From Alphaproteobacteria bacterium (GTDB lineage: Bacteria; Pseudomonadota; Alphaproteobacteria; Rhodobacterales; Rhodobacteraceae), in NCBI GenBank assembly GCA_016869835.1, contig VGDH01000022.1:1-32472 (forward strand): 32,472 bases of DNA, in the 5' to 3' direction. Each line of letters opens with the position of its first letter. The stretch's first letter is position 1. This document shows positions 17,602-24,766 of the stretch, piece after piece. Position numbers and translations under genes: made by a program. A model generated the notes under the pieces. That model saw only the letters and a program-made list of their open reading frames with translations. It was not told where the DNA came from and made no database searches.

Positions 17602-17860
17602 CGCATCACATTCCCTTGGCGGTGCGCCGGCACCGGGTCACAACCATAACGCGTTTCATCTGACACGAGCAGTATGGTAAAAATAAGGAAGCCGGATCGC
17701 CGTTCGGCTGTTTCCGCAAAGCAACAGCCGGGATGCAGCCCCCGCCCCCCTGCGACCGATCGTCATGGTGCATCTGCACTATGGCGCGCGGTCCGGCCAT
17801 GCGGAACACTGACCCCAGACCACATTGTCCGCGCCCAAGGCACCAAGGGGGACCGACCTG
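17602..17860. other. Divergent intergenic region, LpxR-like / amidohydrolase
   Basis: A 259-bp region between two divergent genes. It contains an AT-rich patch (17668-17690) read on the minus strand as CTTATTTTTACCATACT, the likely core of the LpxR-like gene promoter, but hexamers and spacing are not convincing. Small open frames here have no recognisable product. Nothing else is seen. Confidence 0.4.
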
Positions 17861-18967
17861 ATGACCACCGCCTTCTATCATGACGAACGCTGCCTGTGGC
17901 ACACCACGGGCGAACATGCGCTGATCGTTCCGGTCGGCGGCCATGTGCAGCCCCCCGCCGGTGCAGGCCATGCTGAAAGCCCCGAAACCAAGCGGCGGTT
18001 CAAGAACCTGCTTGAAGTTTCGGGCCTGTGGAAAAAGCTGTCGGTCCGCGATGCGCCCGAGGTGACGATGGAAGACATGCTGCGGGTCCATACCCCGGAC
18101 TATCTGAAGCTTTTCAAGTCGGTGTCCGATGCAGGCGGCGGCAATGCCGGGCATTACTCGCCCTTTGGCCGGGGGTCATATGAGATCGCCATGGTCTCGG
18201 CAGGTTTGGTGAAGCAAGGGGTTGACGATGTGCTGACAGGGGCTGTGACCAATGGCTATGTCCTGTCGCGCCCGCCGGGCCATCACTGCCTGCCCGATGC
18301 CTCGATGGGCTTTTGCCTGCTCGCCAATATCCCGATTGCGCTGGAGGCGGCGCGGGCCAAGCATGGCCCCTTGCGGGTGGCGGTCGTCGATTGGGACGTG
18401 CATCACGGCAATGGCACCGAAGCGGTGTTCTATGATCGCGACGACACGCTGACGATCTCTCTGCATCAGGAAAGCTGCTTTCCGCTCGATAAGGGTGCAG
18501 CGGCGGATCGCGGTGCGGGCAAAGGGCTGGGCTATAACCTCAATATCCCGCTCTTGCCCGGCGGTGGCCATCAGGCCTATCTGGATGCCTTCGACCTTCT
18601 GGTCGCCCCCGCCCTGCGCGCCTACAAGCCCGACATGATCGTGGTCGCCTCAGGGCTGGATGCCAATGGCGTCGACCCCTTGGCGCGGATGCTGGCCCAT
18701 GCCGAAACCTTCCGCGCCATGGCCACCCGGATCAAGGCGCTCGCCGATGATCTGTGCGGCGGCAAGTTGTTGTGCGTGCACGAGGGGGGCTATTCCGAAC
18801 TGATGGTGCCCTTCTGCGGGCTTGCGGTGGTCGAAACGCTGTCCGGCGAAAAGATCGGCGTGGTCGACCCGCTGCACGACATCATCACGGCCCAGCAACC
18901 CCCCGCCGACATGATCGCCTTTCAGCGCGCAAGGCTCGAAGCACAGGCCCGCGCCCTGTTCGGATGA
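17861..18967 (+). CDS. Histone deacetylase-family amidohydrolase (class II type)
   Basis: A zinc amidohydrolase of the arginase/deacetylase fold, 368 residues. Visible motifs are HTPDYLKL, LSRPPGHHCLPDASMGFCLLANI with the tandem His, VVDWDVHHGNGT with the Zn Asp and His, ASGLDANGVDPLARM with the second Zn Asp, and VHEGGYSE with the catalytic Tyr. All active-site residues are kept. Bacterial members deacetylate acetylpolyamines, acetoin-related or small amide substrates; which one applies here cannot be read from sequence. A homospermidine synthase gene lies 4 kb away, but no operon links them. The ATG at 17861 follows AAGGGGG about 10 nt upstream. Confidence 0.9.
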   Translation: MTTAFYHDERCLWHTTGEHALIVPVGGHVQPPAGAGHAESPETKRRFKNLLEVSGLWKKLSVRDAPEVTMEDMLRVHTPDYLKLFKSVSDAGGGNAGHYSPFGRGSYEIAMVSAGLVKQGVDDVLTGAVTNGYVLSRPPGHHCLPDASMGFCLLANIPIALEAARAKHGPLRVAVVDWDVHHGNGTEAVFYDRDDTLTISLHQESCFPLDKGAAADRGAGKGLGYNLNIPLLPGGGHQAYLDAFDLLVAPALRAYKPDMIVVASGLDANGVDPLARMLAHAETFRAMATRIKALADDLCGGKLLCVHEGGYSELMVPFCGLAVVETLSGEKIGVVDPLHDIITAQQPPADMIAFQRARLEAQARALFG

Positions 18968-19044
18968 TCGAATATCGCAAGAAACCGACAATTCTCGCAG
19001 CGTATTCGAGCCGAACTGTTGGAAAAAGACAAAAGGCGCGTGGG

Positions 19045-19100
19045 TTCATCTTGGCCCAAATACCCCCGCCGGAGGCCCCGGCCCGCCAGGGGCACTCCGC
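19045..19100 (-). repeat. Intergenic repeat element, copy 1
   Basis: Read on the minus strand: a GC-rich imperfect hairpin (GGGCCGGGGCCTCCGGC) followed by GGGTATTTGGGCCAAGATGAA. The tail at 19045-19065 is identical over 21 nt to copy 2 at 21181-21201. It lies directly after the idi gene in the same orientation, between convergent genes, which suggests a terminator-like or RNA 3'-end role. Confidence 0.7.
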
Positions 19101-19127
19101 CTGGGCCTTCAGGCCAGAATTCTGCCT

Positions 19128-19664
19128 TCAAGAATTTTGCACCGGCTCGGCAGGCCCGGCACGAAGGATCTGATCGGCATGCTCGGCCAGATAGATCCGC
19201 AGCCAGGGGGTAAAGCTCTCGGGCTTGGCCGCGATTTCTGCACTCAGATCGGCAAGGCTGATCCAGCGTGCATCCATCGCCTCATCGGGGTTCAACGCCA
19301 TAGCCAGATCGGCGGGTGCATGGGCGCGGAACAGCGCCACCACCTCATGCTCCACCATCCCACCGCCCACCTCGGCGCGGTATTCCACACAACCTGCGGC
19401 CTGAAGATCAAGCCCGCTAATCCCCAACTCCTCGGCCAGCCGCCGCTCGGCGCAAACCGCATCCGCCTCGCCCCAGAGGGGATGGGTGCAGCAGCTGTTC
19501 GCCCAAAGCCCCGGTGTGTGATATTTGCCCAAGGCGCGCCTCTGGATCAGGATGCCGCGCTCTGACAGCACAAAGACCGACACCGCCTTGTGGCGCAGGC
19601 CCTGCCGATGCACCGCCAGCTTTTCCACCGGCGTCAGTCGGCCCTCCACCCAGGCCGGGATCAT
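19128..19664 (-). CDS. idi: Isopentenyl-diphosphate Delta-isomerase, type I
   Basis: Interconverts IPP and DMAPP in isoprenoid synthesis (carotenoids, quinones, bacteriochlorophyll side chain). The 178-residue Nudix-fold protein has GKYHTPGLWANSCCTHP, with catalytic C59 followed by the metal-binding His, then the AERRLAEELG Nudix-like box and VEHEVVALF with the catalytic Glu (E105/E107 region). The frame is open far upstream, antisense to rpe, but that part has no family resemblance. I chose ATG 19664; a GTG at 19676 is also possible, and neither has a clear ribosome-binding site. The gene is convergent with the amidohydrolase and divergent from rpe. Confidence 0.92.
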   Translation of the reverse strand: MIPAWVEGRLTPVEKLAVHRQGLRHKAVSVFVLSERGILIQRRALGKYHTPGLWANSCCTHPLWGEADAVCAERRLAEELGISGLDLQAAGCVEYRAEVGGGMVEHEVVALFRAHAPADLAMALNPDEAMDARWISLADLSAEIAAKPESFTPWLRIYLAEHADQILRAGPAEPVQNS

Positions 19665-19796
19665 CTCATCTATCACTATCAAAACCCGACCTGCTTTGCC
19701 GCCTTGCCCTTTACCGGCAACACCCCGGCGCATCAACCCTTGCCAAAGCCCCCTGCCCCGCGTTAGCAGCGACCGAACCCGGCAGCGGAGGCCCCC

Positions 19797-20489
19797 ATGA
19801 CCGCCCCTTTCAACCGTTCCATCAAGATTGCGCCTTCGATCCTGTCGGCCGATTTCGCCGATTTCGGCCGCGAGATTCAGGCGATCGAGGCCGAGGGTGC
19901 CGATTGGGTGCATGTCGATGTGATGGACGGGCATTTCGTGCCGAACATCACCTTCGGCCCGCCCGCCGTGGCCGCCTTTCGCCGCCATGTGAAGACGGTG
20001 ATGGATGTGCATATCATGATCGCGCCGGTGGACCCCTATATCGAGGCCTTCGCCAAGGCGGGCGCCGATATCCTGACCGCCCATGTCGAGGCTGGCCCCC
20101 ATTCGCACCGCACCCTGCAGGCCATCCGCGGCGCCGGGATGAAGGCGGGCATCGCGCTGAACCCCGGCACGCCGGCCGAGGCGGTGGCGCATCTTCTGGA
20201 CCTGACAGACCTTGTCTGCGTGATGACGGTGAACCCCGGCTTTGGCGGGCAGAAGTTCATCGACATGACGGCCAAGGTGCGGCAGCTGCGCCAGATGATC
20301 GGCGACCGGCCCATTCATATCGAGATTGACGGCGGGGTGGACCCGGCAACGGCGCCCCTCGTCGCGGCTGCAGGTGCCGATGTGCTGGTTGCGGGCTCAG
20401 CGGTGTTCAAGGGCGGCTCGGTTGCCAACCCCGCGCCCTACGGCGAAAACATCCGCGCCATCCGCAAAGCCGCCGAGGCGGCCATTTGA
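19797..20489 (+). CDS. rpe: Ribulose-phosphate 3-epimerase
   Basis: Interconverts ribulose 5-phosphate and xylulose 5-phosphate (pentose phosphate and Calvin cycles). The 230-residue TIM-barrel protein shows IAPSILSADFADFG, WVHVDVMDGHFVPN (metal-binding H39, D41), HIMIAPVDPYI, VMTVNPGFGGQKFI and IEIDGGVDPATA with the second catalytic Asp. All are complete. GGAGG lies 6-10 nt before the ATG. The stop overlaps the start of gph. Confidence 0.96.
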   Translation: MTAPFNRSIKIAPSILSADFADFGREIQAIEAEGADWVHVDVMDGHFVPNITFGPPAVAAFRRHVKTVMDVHIMIAPVDPYIEAFAKAGADILTAHVEAGPHSHRTLQAIRGAGMKAGIALNPGTPAEAVAHLLDLTDLVCVMTVNPGFGGQKFIDMTAKVRQLRQMIGDRPIHIEIDGGVDPATAPLVAAAGADVLVAGSAVFKGGSVANPAPYGENIRAIRKAAEAAI

Positions 20490-21163
20490 CACGAGGCGGG
20501 ACTGATCTTTCGCGGCTCGCCGTCATCTTTGATCTCGACGGCACACTGATCGATTCGGTGCCCAATATCCACGCCACGGTGAACCGGGTGCTGGGGGCGA
20601 TTGGCCTGCCTGAGACCGGCCGCGCCACGGTGCAAAGTTTTGTCGGCAACGGATTGCCCGCGCTGATCGACCGGCTTTTGGCGCATCACGCGCACCCGGC
20701 CTCCCCGAAGGACCGGGCGAACCTGATTGCAGCCTTCGAGGCTGATTACAGCGCCCGGCACGAGCTGACCACGCTTTACTCCGGCGTGCGGCAGGCCTTG
20801 GCAACACTTACCACCCAGGGGGCTGCACTGGGCATCTGCACAAACAAACCCATCGGCCCCGCGCGCGCGATCCTTGACCACCTCGTCCTTTCGCCGCTTT
20901 TTGCGGCGGTCCTCGGGGGCGACAGTCTGGCGGTCCGGAAGCCCGACCCAGAACACCTGCTGGCGACCGCCCGCGCCCTTGGTCGGCCAAAGGCGATCTT
21001 TGTCGGCGACAGCGAGGTGGATGCCGCAACGGCCAAGGCCGCCGGGGTGCCCTTCCTCTTTTACACCGAAGGCTATCGCAAATCGCCGGTCGACAGCATT
21101 GCGCATGACACAGCCTTCGCCGACTGGACCGATCTGCCGGGTCTGACGGCAGGCTGGGGCTGA
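20486..21163 (+). CDS. gph: Phosphoglycolate phosphatase (HAD family)
   Basis: A HAD phosphatase of 225 residues that dephosphorylates 2-phosphoglycolate, which arises from Rubisco oxygenation or DNA repair. It shows motif I FDLDGTLIDS (nucleophile D16, acid D18), the cap domain, ICTNKPIGPA (motif II), KPDPEHLL with the motif III Lys, and FVGDSEVDAATAKAAG (motif IV). The only plausible start is TTG at 20486, overlapping the rpe TGA by 3 bases, so translation is coupled. The rpe-gph pairing resembles the arrangement seen in Calvin-cycle-related operons, but no cbb genes are in the window. Other HAD substrates are possible. Confidence 0.88.
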   Translation: MTRGGTDLSRLAVIFDLDGTLIDSVPNIHATVNRVLGAIGLPETGRATVQSFVGNGLPALIDRLLAHHAHPASPKDRANLIAAFEADYSARHELTTLYSGVRQALATLTTQGAALGICTNKPIGPARAILDHLVLSPLFAAVLGGDSLAVRKPDPEHLLATARALGRPKAIFVGDSEVDAATAKAAGVPFLFYTEGYRKSPVDSIAHDTAFADWTDLPGLTAGWG

Positions 21164-21180
21164 GGGCGACGCGGCTCATG

Positions 21181-21201
21181 TTCATCTTGGCCCAAATACC
21201 C
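21181..21201 (-). repeat. Intergenic repeat element, copy 2 (tail only)
   Basis: A 21-nt stretch identical to the tail of copy 1 (19045-19065), minus orientation. It sits between gph and selU without the adjacent GC hairpin, so it looks truncated, and it is antisense to both neighbours. Confidence 0.6.
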
Positions 21202-21231
21202 ATCTTGCGACGCGGGCCACCCACGCCCCCC

Positions 21232-21260
21232 TTTCCGGACCGGGCGCAATGGGGTAGAGG
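21232..21260 (+). promoter_or_regulatory. Possible leaderless-type promoter of selU
   Basis: TTTCCG, a 17-nt spacer and TAGAGG end only 6 nt before the selU ATG, and there is no Shine-Dalgarno. Transcription would start at or beside the A of the start codon. Hexamer matches are modest (3/6 each); support comes mainly from the same geometry at rpoN and the PNPOx-like gene. Confidence 0.4.
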
Positions 21261-21266
21261 CGGGAC

Positions 21267-22316
21267 ATGCCCGTCACGCTGACTTCCCTCACCGATCTTG
21301 CCGCCCATGGCTTTGATGACATCATCGACGCCCGCGCGCCGGCCGAATATGCCGAGGATCATCTGCCCGGCGCGATCTCGCTGCCCGTGCTGGACGACGA
21401 GGAACGCGCGCGGGTCGGCACGATCTACAAGCAGGTGAACCCTTTTGTCGCCAAGAAGCTGGGCGCGGCGCTGGTGTCGCGCAATGTGGCCGGCCACCTG
21501 CTTGGCCCCTTGGCGGAAAAGCCCGGCGGCTGGCGGCCTCTGGTCTATTGCTGGCGGGGCGGGCAGCGGTCGGGGTCTTTCGCGATCATCCTGAGCCAGA
21601 TCGGCTGGCGGGTAGAGACCCTGAAGGGCGGCTACAAGGCCTGGCGCGGCCTTGTGGTGCGCGAGGTCTATGACACGCCGGTGCGCGCGCCCATGGTGGT
21701 CCTGGATGGCAATACCGGATCGGCCAAGACCGAAATCCTGAACCTTTTGCCTGCCCATGGGGTGCAGGTGATCGATCTGGAAGGCCTGGCGAACCATCGC
21801 GGCAGCCTTTTTGGCGCCATGGGACCCCAGCCGAGCCAGAAGGCCTTTGAAAGCCGCCTGGCGCTGGCCTTGGCGGCGCTTGATCCGACGCGGCCGGTGG
21901 TGGTGGAGGCGGAAAGCTCCAAGATCGGCAATTGCCGCCTGCCGCCGGAAATCTGGAAGGCGATGCAGCGCGCACCGCGTGTTGCCCTGCGGGCCACGGT
22001 GGCGGCGCGGGCGGCCTATCTGACGCGGGCCTATGCCGATATGGTGGCCGACCCGACCCGTCTGGCCGCAGTGATCGACAGTCTGCGCCCGATGCATGCG
22101 GCCGAGGTGATTGCCGACTGGCAGGCCATGGCCGGGGCCGGGGCCTTTGGCCCCTTGGCCGAAAGCCTGATGGCGCGGCACTATGACCCGCGCTATGCGC
22201 GTCACCGCGCCCGGATGGAGGTGCGGCTGACCGAGGTAGAGGCCGGGCCCTTGACGCCCGGAACCTTGCCCGATGCCGCTGCGCGGGTAGCGACGGCTGT
22301 CTTGGCGCTGGTTTAG
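21267..22316 (+). CDS. selU: tRNA 2-selenouridine synthase
   Basis: Replaces sulfur by selenium in the wobble 2-thiouridine of tRNAs (Lys, Glu, Gln), via geranylated tRNA and selenophosphate. The 349 residues have an N-terminal rhodanese domain (IDARAPAEYAEDHLPGA; active-site C95 in YCWRGGQRS) and a P-loop domain with GNTGSAKT (148-155), where the canonical GxxxxGK has Ala for the last Gly. VEAESSKIG and the C-terminal helical part match the family (also called MnmH/YbbB). It is convergent with selD, which supplies selenophosphate. The start ATG at 21267 has no Shine-Dalgarno, and a possible leaderless promoter precedes it. Confidence 0.94.
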   Translation: MPVTLTSLTDLAAHGFDDIIDARAPAEYAEDHLPGAISLPVLDDEERARVGTIYKQVNPFVAKKLGAALVSRNVAGHLLGPLAEKPGGWRPLVYCWRGGQRSGSFAIILSQIGWRVETLKGGYKAWRGLVVREVYDTPVRAPMVVLDGNTGSAKTEILNLLPAHGVQVIDLEGLANHRGSLFGAMGPQPSQKAFESRLALALAALDPTRPVVVEAESSKIGNCRLPPEIWKAMQRAPRVALRATVAARAAYLTRAYADMVADPTRLAAVIDSLRPMHAAEVIADWQAMAGAGAFGPLAESLMARHYDPRYARHRARMEVRLTEVEAGPLTPGTLPDAAARVATAVLALV

Positions 22317-22371
22317 CGGGCGCTTCGGCCCCTTTGGCCCCGGATCGCGGGACCTTTGCCGGCCGTCAGAA

Positions 22372-22440
22372 GGGGGGCTGTCTGCCCCCCTCGCCGCATG
22401 CGCGGCTCACCCCCCGAGGATATTTCAGCCACATTGAAGG
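22372..22440 (+). repeat. Intergenic repeat element, copy 3 with hairpin
   Basis: A perfect 7-bp stem, GGGGGGC (22372-22378) and GCCCCCC (22384-22390) around TGTCT, is followed by CCCCCCGAGGATATTTCAG and a CATTGAAGG end. The layout (GC hairpin, then GATATTT, then a TGAA end) matches copy 1 in form, with a diverged tail. It lies downstream of selU, in selU orientation, between the convergent selU and selD. No T-run follows the hairpin. Confidence 0.6.
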
Positions 22441-22445
22441 CGGTA

Positions 22446-24629
22446 TCAGCGAAGTGCGATCCGGGCCGGGCCTGCCGTGATCTCGCCGATGGCGCGGGCG
22501 TCGGGAAGGGCCGCGAGGAGCGCGGGCGCGGCCTTGGCCGGGACCGCAGCGAGGAGCCCGCCGCAGGTTTGGGGGTCAAAGAGGAGGGCTGCACGCGGGC
22601 TGGTCACCGCACCCGCGATCCGGCCAAGGCAGGCGGCACGGTTTTGCGGCGCGAGGCTCGAGGCTTCGCCTGCGGCGGCAAGCGTCTCGGCCGCGGGCAG
22701 CAGGGGAAGATCGGCTAGGTGTAGGGTCGCGCCTGTGCCGGAGGCATCGCAGAGTTCAAGCAGATGGCCTGCAAGGCCAAAGCCTGTCACATCGGTCATG
22801 GCATGGGCGTGGGGGGCAAGCGCCTGGGCCGCGGGGGCAAGGCTATGCGCCATGGAGGCAAGGCAGGTGGCCACCGCCTCGCCCAGGATCAGGCCAGGGC
22901 TGCGGGCCAGGGCCATTTCGGCGGCAAGGATCGTGCCGGTGCCCAAGGGTTTCGTGAGGATCAGCACATCGCCGGGCTGCGCCCCGGATTTGGCGATCGG
23001 GTGGTCGGCAAGCCCTGTCACGGTAAAGCCGATGGTCAGCTCGGCCCCGATCGAGGAATGACCGCCCACCACATCGGCCCCGGCCTCGGCAAAGACCTCA
23101 GCCGCCGCGTCCATGATTTCGGCGAGGCTGCGCGCGGCAAGCGTGTCTGACAGGCGGGGCAGGATGACCTGTGCCAGGGCCGCCTGTGGCTGGGCGCCCA
23201 TGGCGAAGATGTCGCCCAAGGCATGGATGGCGGCCAGCCGGGCCATCAGGCGTGGGTCATGCACGAAGGCGCGCATATGGTCAGTGGTGATGACCTGCAC
23301 GCCCTGCCCGGCCTTGAGCACGGCCGCATCATCGCCGCGTCCCGACAGCACATCGGACCGGCGGGGCGCGGGCAGGCCCGCGAGGGCTGCCGCGAGCCCC
23401 TCAGCCCCCAGTTTTGCCCCGCAGCCGCCACAAAGCGGCTTGTCCCCCATCGCCTCGCGCAGTCCCGTGACATGGGGCGGGGACGGGGGCGGCGGGGGCT
23501 GTGTCATGGCCGTGCCTGCGGTGAACATCGCCATGAACCTGCGGTCGATGCGGTCCTTGACGCGCCAAAGCCAGCCGCCGCCCGAGCGCAGGCCGAACTT
23601 GTCGGCCACCGCGCCGCGCCCGCCGGTCGAGACGAGCTTGAGGTAGTCGCTCTGCGGTTGATAGCGCCGCATCGTCCCGCCCGTCAGGGCGGCGCGCAGG
23701 TTGTGGTCGAGGATCGGCGCTTCGCGCACGGCAAAGACCCCGGCCTTGGGGCGCGGGGCATGGGCGAGATGGGCGCAATCGCCGGCCGCAAAGATCAGCG
23801 GGTCCGAGCTTTGCAGGCTGGGGCCGACGCTGACGAAACCGTCATGCAGGGCAAGGCCGGTATTGGCCAGCCAGCCCTGGGGTCGCGATCCGGCGACCGA
23901 GAGGATGAAATCGGCCGCCAGCGTTTCGCCCGTGGTCAGCGCAACCGTTTCGGCGGTGATCCGGGTGGCCTCGGCCCCGGTGATCGCGCGGATGCCTGCG
24001 GCTTGCAGGTGGCGCAAGAGCGTGGCGCGGGCGGCCTGGCCAATATTGGGCAGCAGCGCGTCCCGATCGACGACGGTGATCTGCGGGGCACGGCCCAGGC
24101 TGGTCAGCCGGTGGTGCGAGGCCAGCGCCAGTTCCACGCCCCCCACCCCGCCGCCGATGATGACAAGTCGGGGCGCGGGAAGCGCGCGGGCCAGGAAAGC
24201 CTCCCAAACCTCAGCATAGCGGCCAAGGGGTTTGGCGGCGACGGCATGGTCGCCATAGCCCGGGATGCCGGGCAGGTCGGAGCCGATGCCGATGTCGAGC
24301 GAGAGAAGGTCATAGGCGACGGGCGGCGATTTTGCGAGCTGAACAAGGCGGCGGTCGCGGTCGATGCCGGTGGCGCGGTCAAGGATGACGCGCGCCCCGG
24401 CCTGGCGGGCCAGCCGCACAAGGTCGATCATGATCTCGTCGCGCCGGTAATGGCCCGCGATCAGGCCGGGCAGCATGCCCGTGTAAGGTGCAGCGGGGCC
24501 GGGGTTGATCACGGTCAGCCGCAGGCCCGGCAATGGCTTCATCGCAAAGGCGCGCAGGACGAGCGCGTGGGAATGGCCCCCGCCCACAAAGACCAGATCC
24601 TTGACCGCCGGAATCTCTGCGCCCCGCAT
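22446..24629 (-). CDS. selD: NDH-type FAD oxidoreductase fused to selenide, water dikinase
   Basis: A 727-residue two-part protein. Residues 1 to about 375 form a pyridine-nucleotide disulfide oxidoreductase/NDH-2-like module: an FAD-binding VFVGGGHSHALVL at the N-terminus, a second dinucleotide fold LVIIGGGVGGVELALASHH, and PLIFAAGDCAHL near its end. After a proline-rich linker comes SelD (about 390-727). C403 and K406 in CGGCGAK match the catalytic Cys and Lys of E. coli SelD. GRGDDAAVL, TTDHMRAFVHDP, DVVGGHSSIGAEL and TDVTGFGLAGHL complete the ATP/metal-binding AIRS fold. SelD makes selenophosphate from selenide and ATP; the redox half may supply or handle reduced selenium (inference). The start ATG has AAGGGGC upstream. 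The partner selU is convergent next door. I see no selA, selB or selC. Confidence 0.93.
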   Translation of the reverse strand: MRGAEIPAVKDLVFVGGGHSHALVLRAFAMKPLPGLRLTVINPGPAAPYTGMLPGLIAGHYRRDEIMIDLVRLARQAGARVILDRATGIDRDRRLVQLAKSPPVAYDLLSLDIGIGSDLPGIPGYGDHAVAAKPLGRYAEVWEAFLARALPAPRLVIIGGGVGGVELALASHHRLTSLGRAPQITVVDRDALLPNIGQAARATLLRHLQAAGIRAITGAEATRITAETVALTTGETLAADFILSVAGSRPQGWLANTGLALHDGFVSVGPSLQSSDPLIFAAGDCAHLAHAPRPKAGVFAVREAPILDHNLRAALTGGTMRRYQPQSDYLKLVSTGGRGAVADKFGLRSGGGWLWRVKDRIDRRFMAMFTAGTAMTQPPPPPSPPHVTGLREAMGDKPLCGGCGAKLGAEGLAAALAGLPAPRRSDVLSGRGDDAAVLKAGQGVQVITTDHMRAFVHDPRLMARLAAIHALGDIFAMGAQPQAALAQVILPRLSDTLAARSLAEIMDAAAEVFAEAGADVVGGHSSIGAELTIGFTVTGLADHPIAKSGAQPGDVLILTKPLGTGTILAAEMALARSPGLILGEAVATCLASMAHSLAPAAQALAPHAHAMTDVTGFGLAGHLLELCDASGTGATLHLADLPLLPAAETLAAAGEASSLAPQNRAACLGRIAGAVTSPRAALLFDPQTCGGLLAAVPAKAAPALLAALPDARAIGEITAGPARIALR

Positions 24630-24729
24630 CGGTGCCCCTTTCGCTTGTCGCCTTCCTAACGCCGGGTGGGGCGATTGAACAGGCCAGCCGCCTCACCTTC
24701 GTGCGACCGTGCCGCTGGGGGGCTGCCGA

Positions 24730-24758
24730 TTGCCCCCTGCCCTGCCATGCGCTAGCCT
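24730..24758 (+). promoter_or_regulatory. Possible leaderless-type promoter of rpoN
   Basis: TTGCCC (24730-24735), a 17-nt spacer and TAGCCT (24753-24758) end 8 nt before the rpoN ATG. No Shine-Dalgarno is present. Transcription would start at or within a few bases of the start codon. Confidence 0.45.
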
Positions 24759-24766
24759 TTCGCCCC

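Noticed and set aside
17674-17883. Short open frame in the LpxR-like/amidohydrolase gap.
   Set aside because: No ribosome-binding site and no recognisable product, and it overlaps the better supported amidohydrolase start.
17861-18967. Functional link between the HDAC-like amidohydrolase and the broken homospermidine synthase as a polyamine locus.
   Set aside because: They are on opposite strands, 4 kb apart, with rpsD, Hint and LpxR-like genes between; substrate of the amidohydrolase is unknown.
19665-20318. Long N-terminal extension of Idi antisense to rpe.
   Set aside because: The extra ~218 residues have no family resemblance and mirror rpe; Idi proteins are about 180 residues.
22372-22390. 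GC-rich inverted repeat as a CRISPR or selC tRNA remnant.
   Set aside because: There is one hairpin only, no spacers, and no cloverleaf or acceptor-stem pairing around it.
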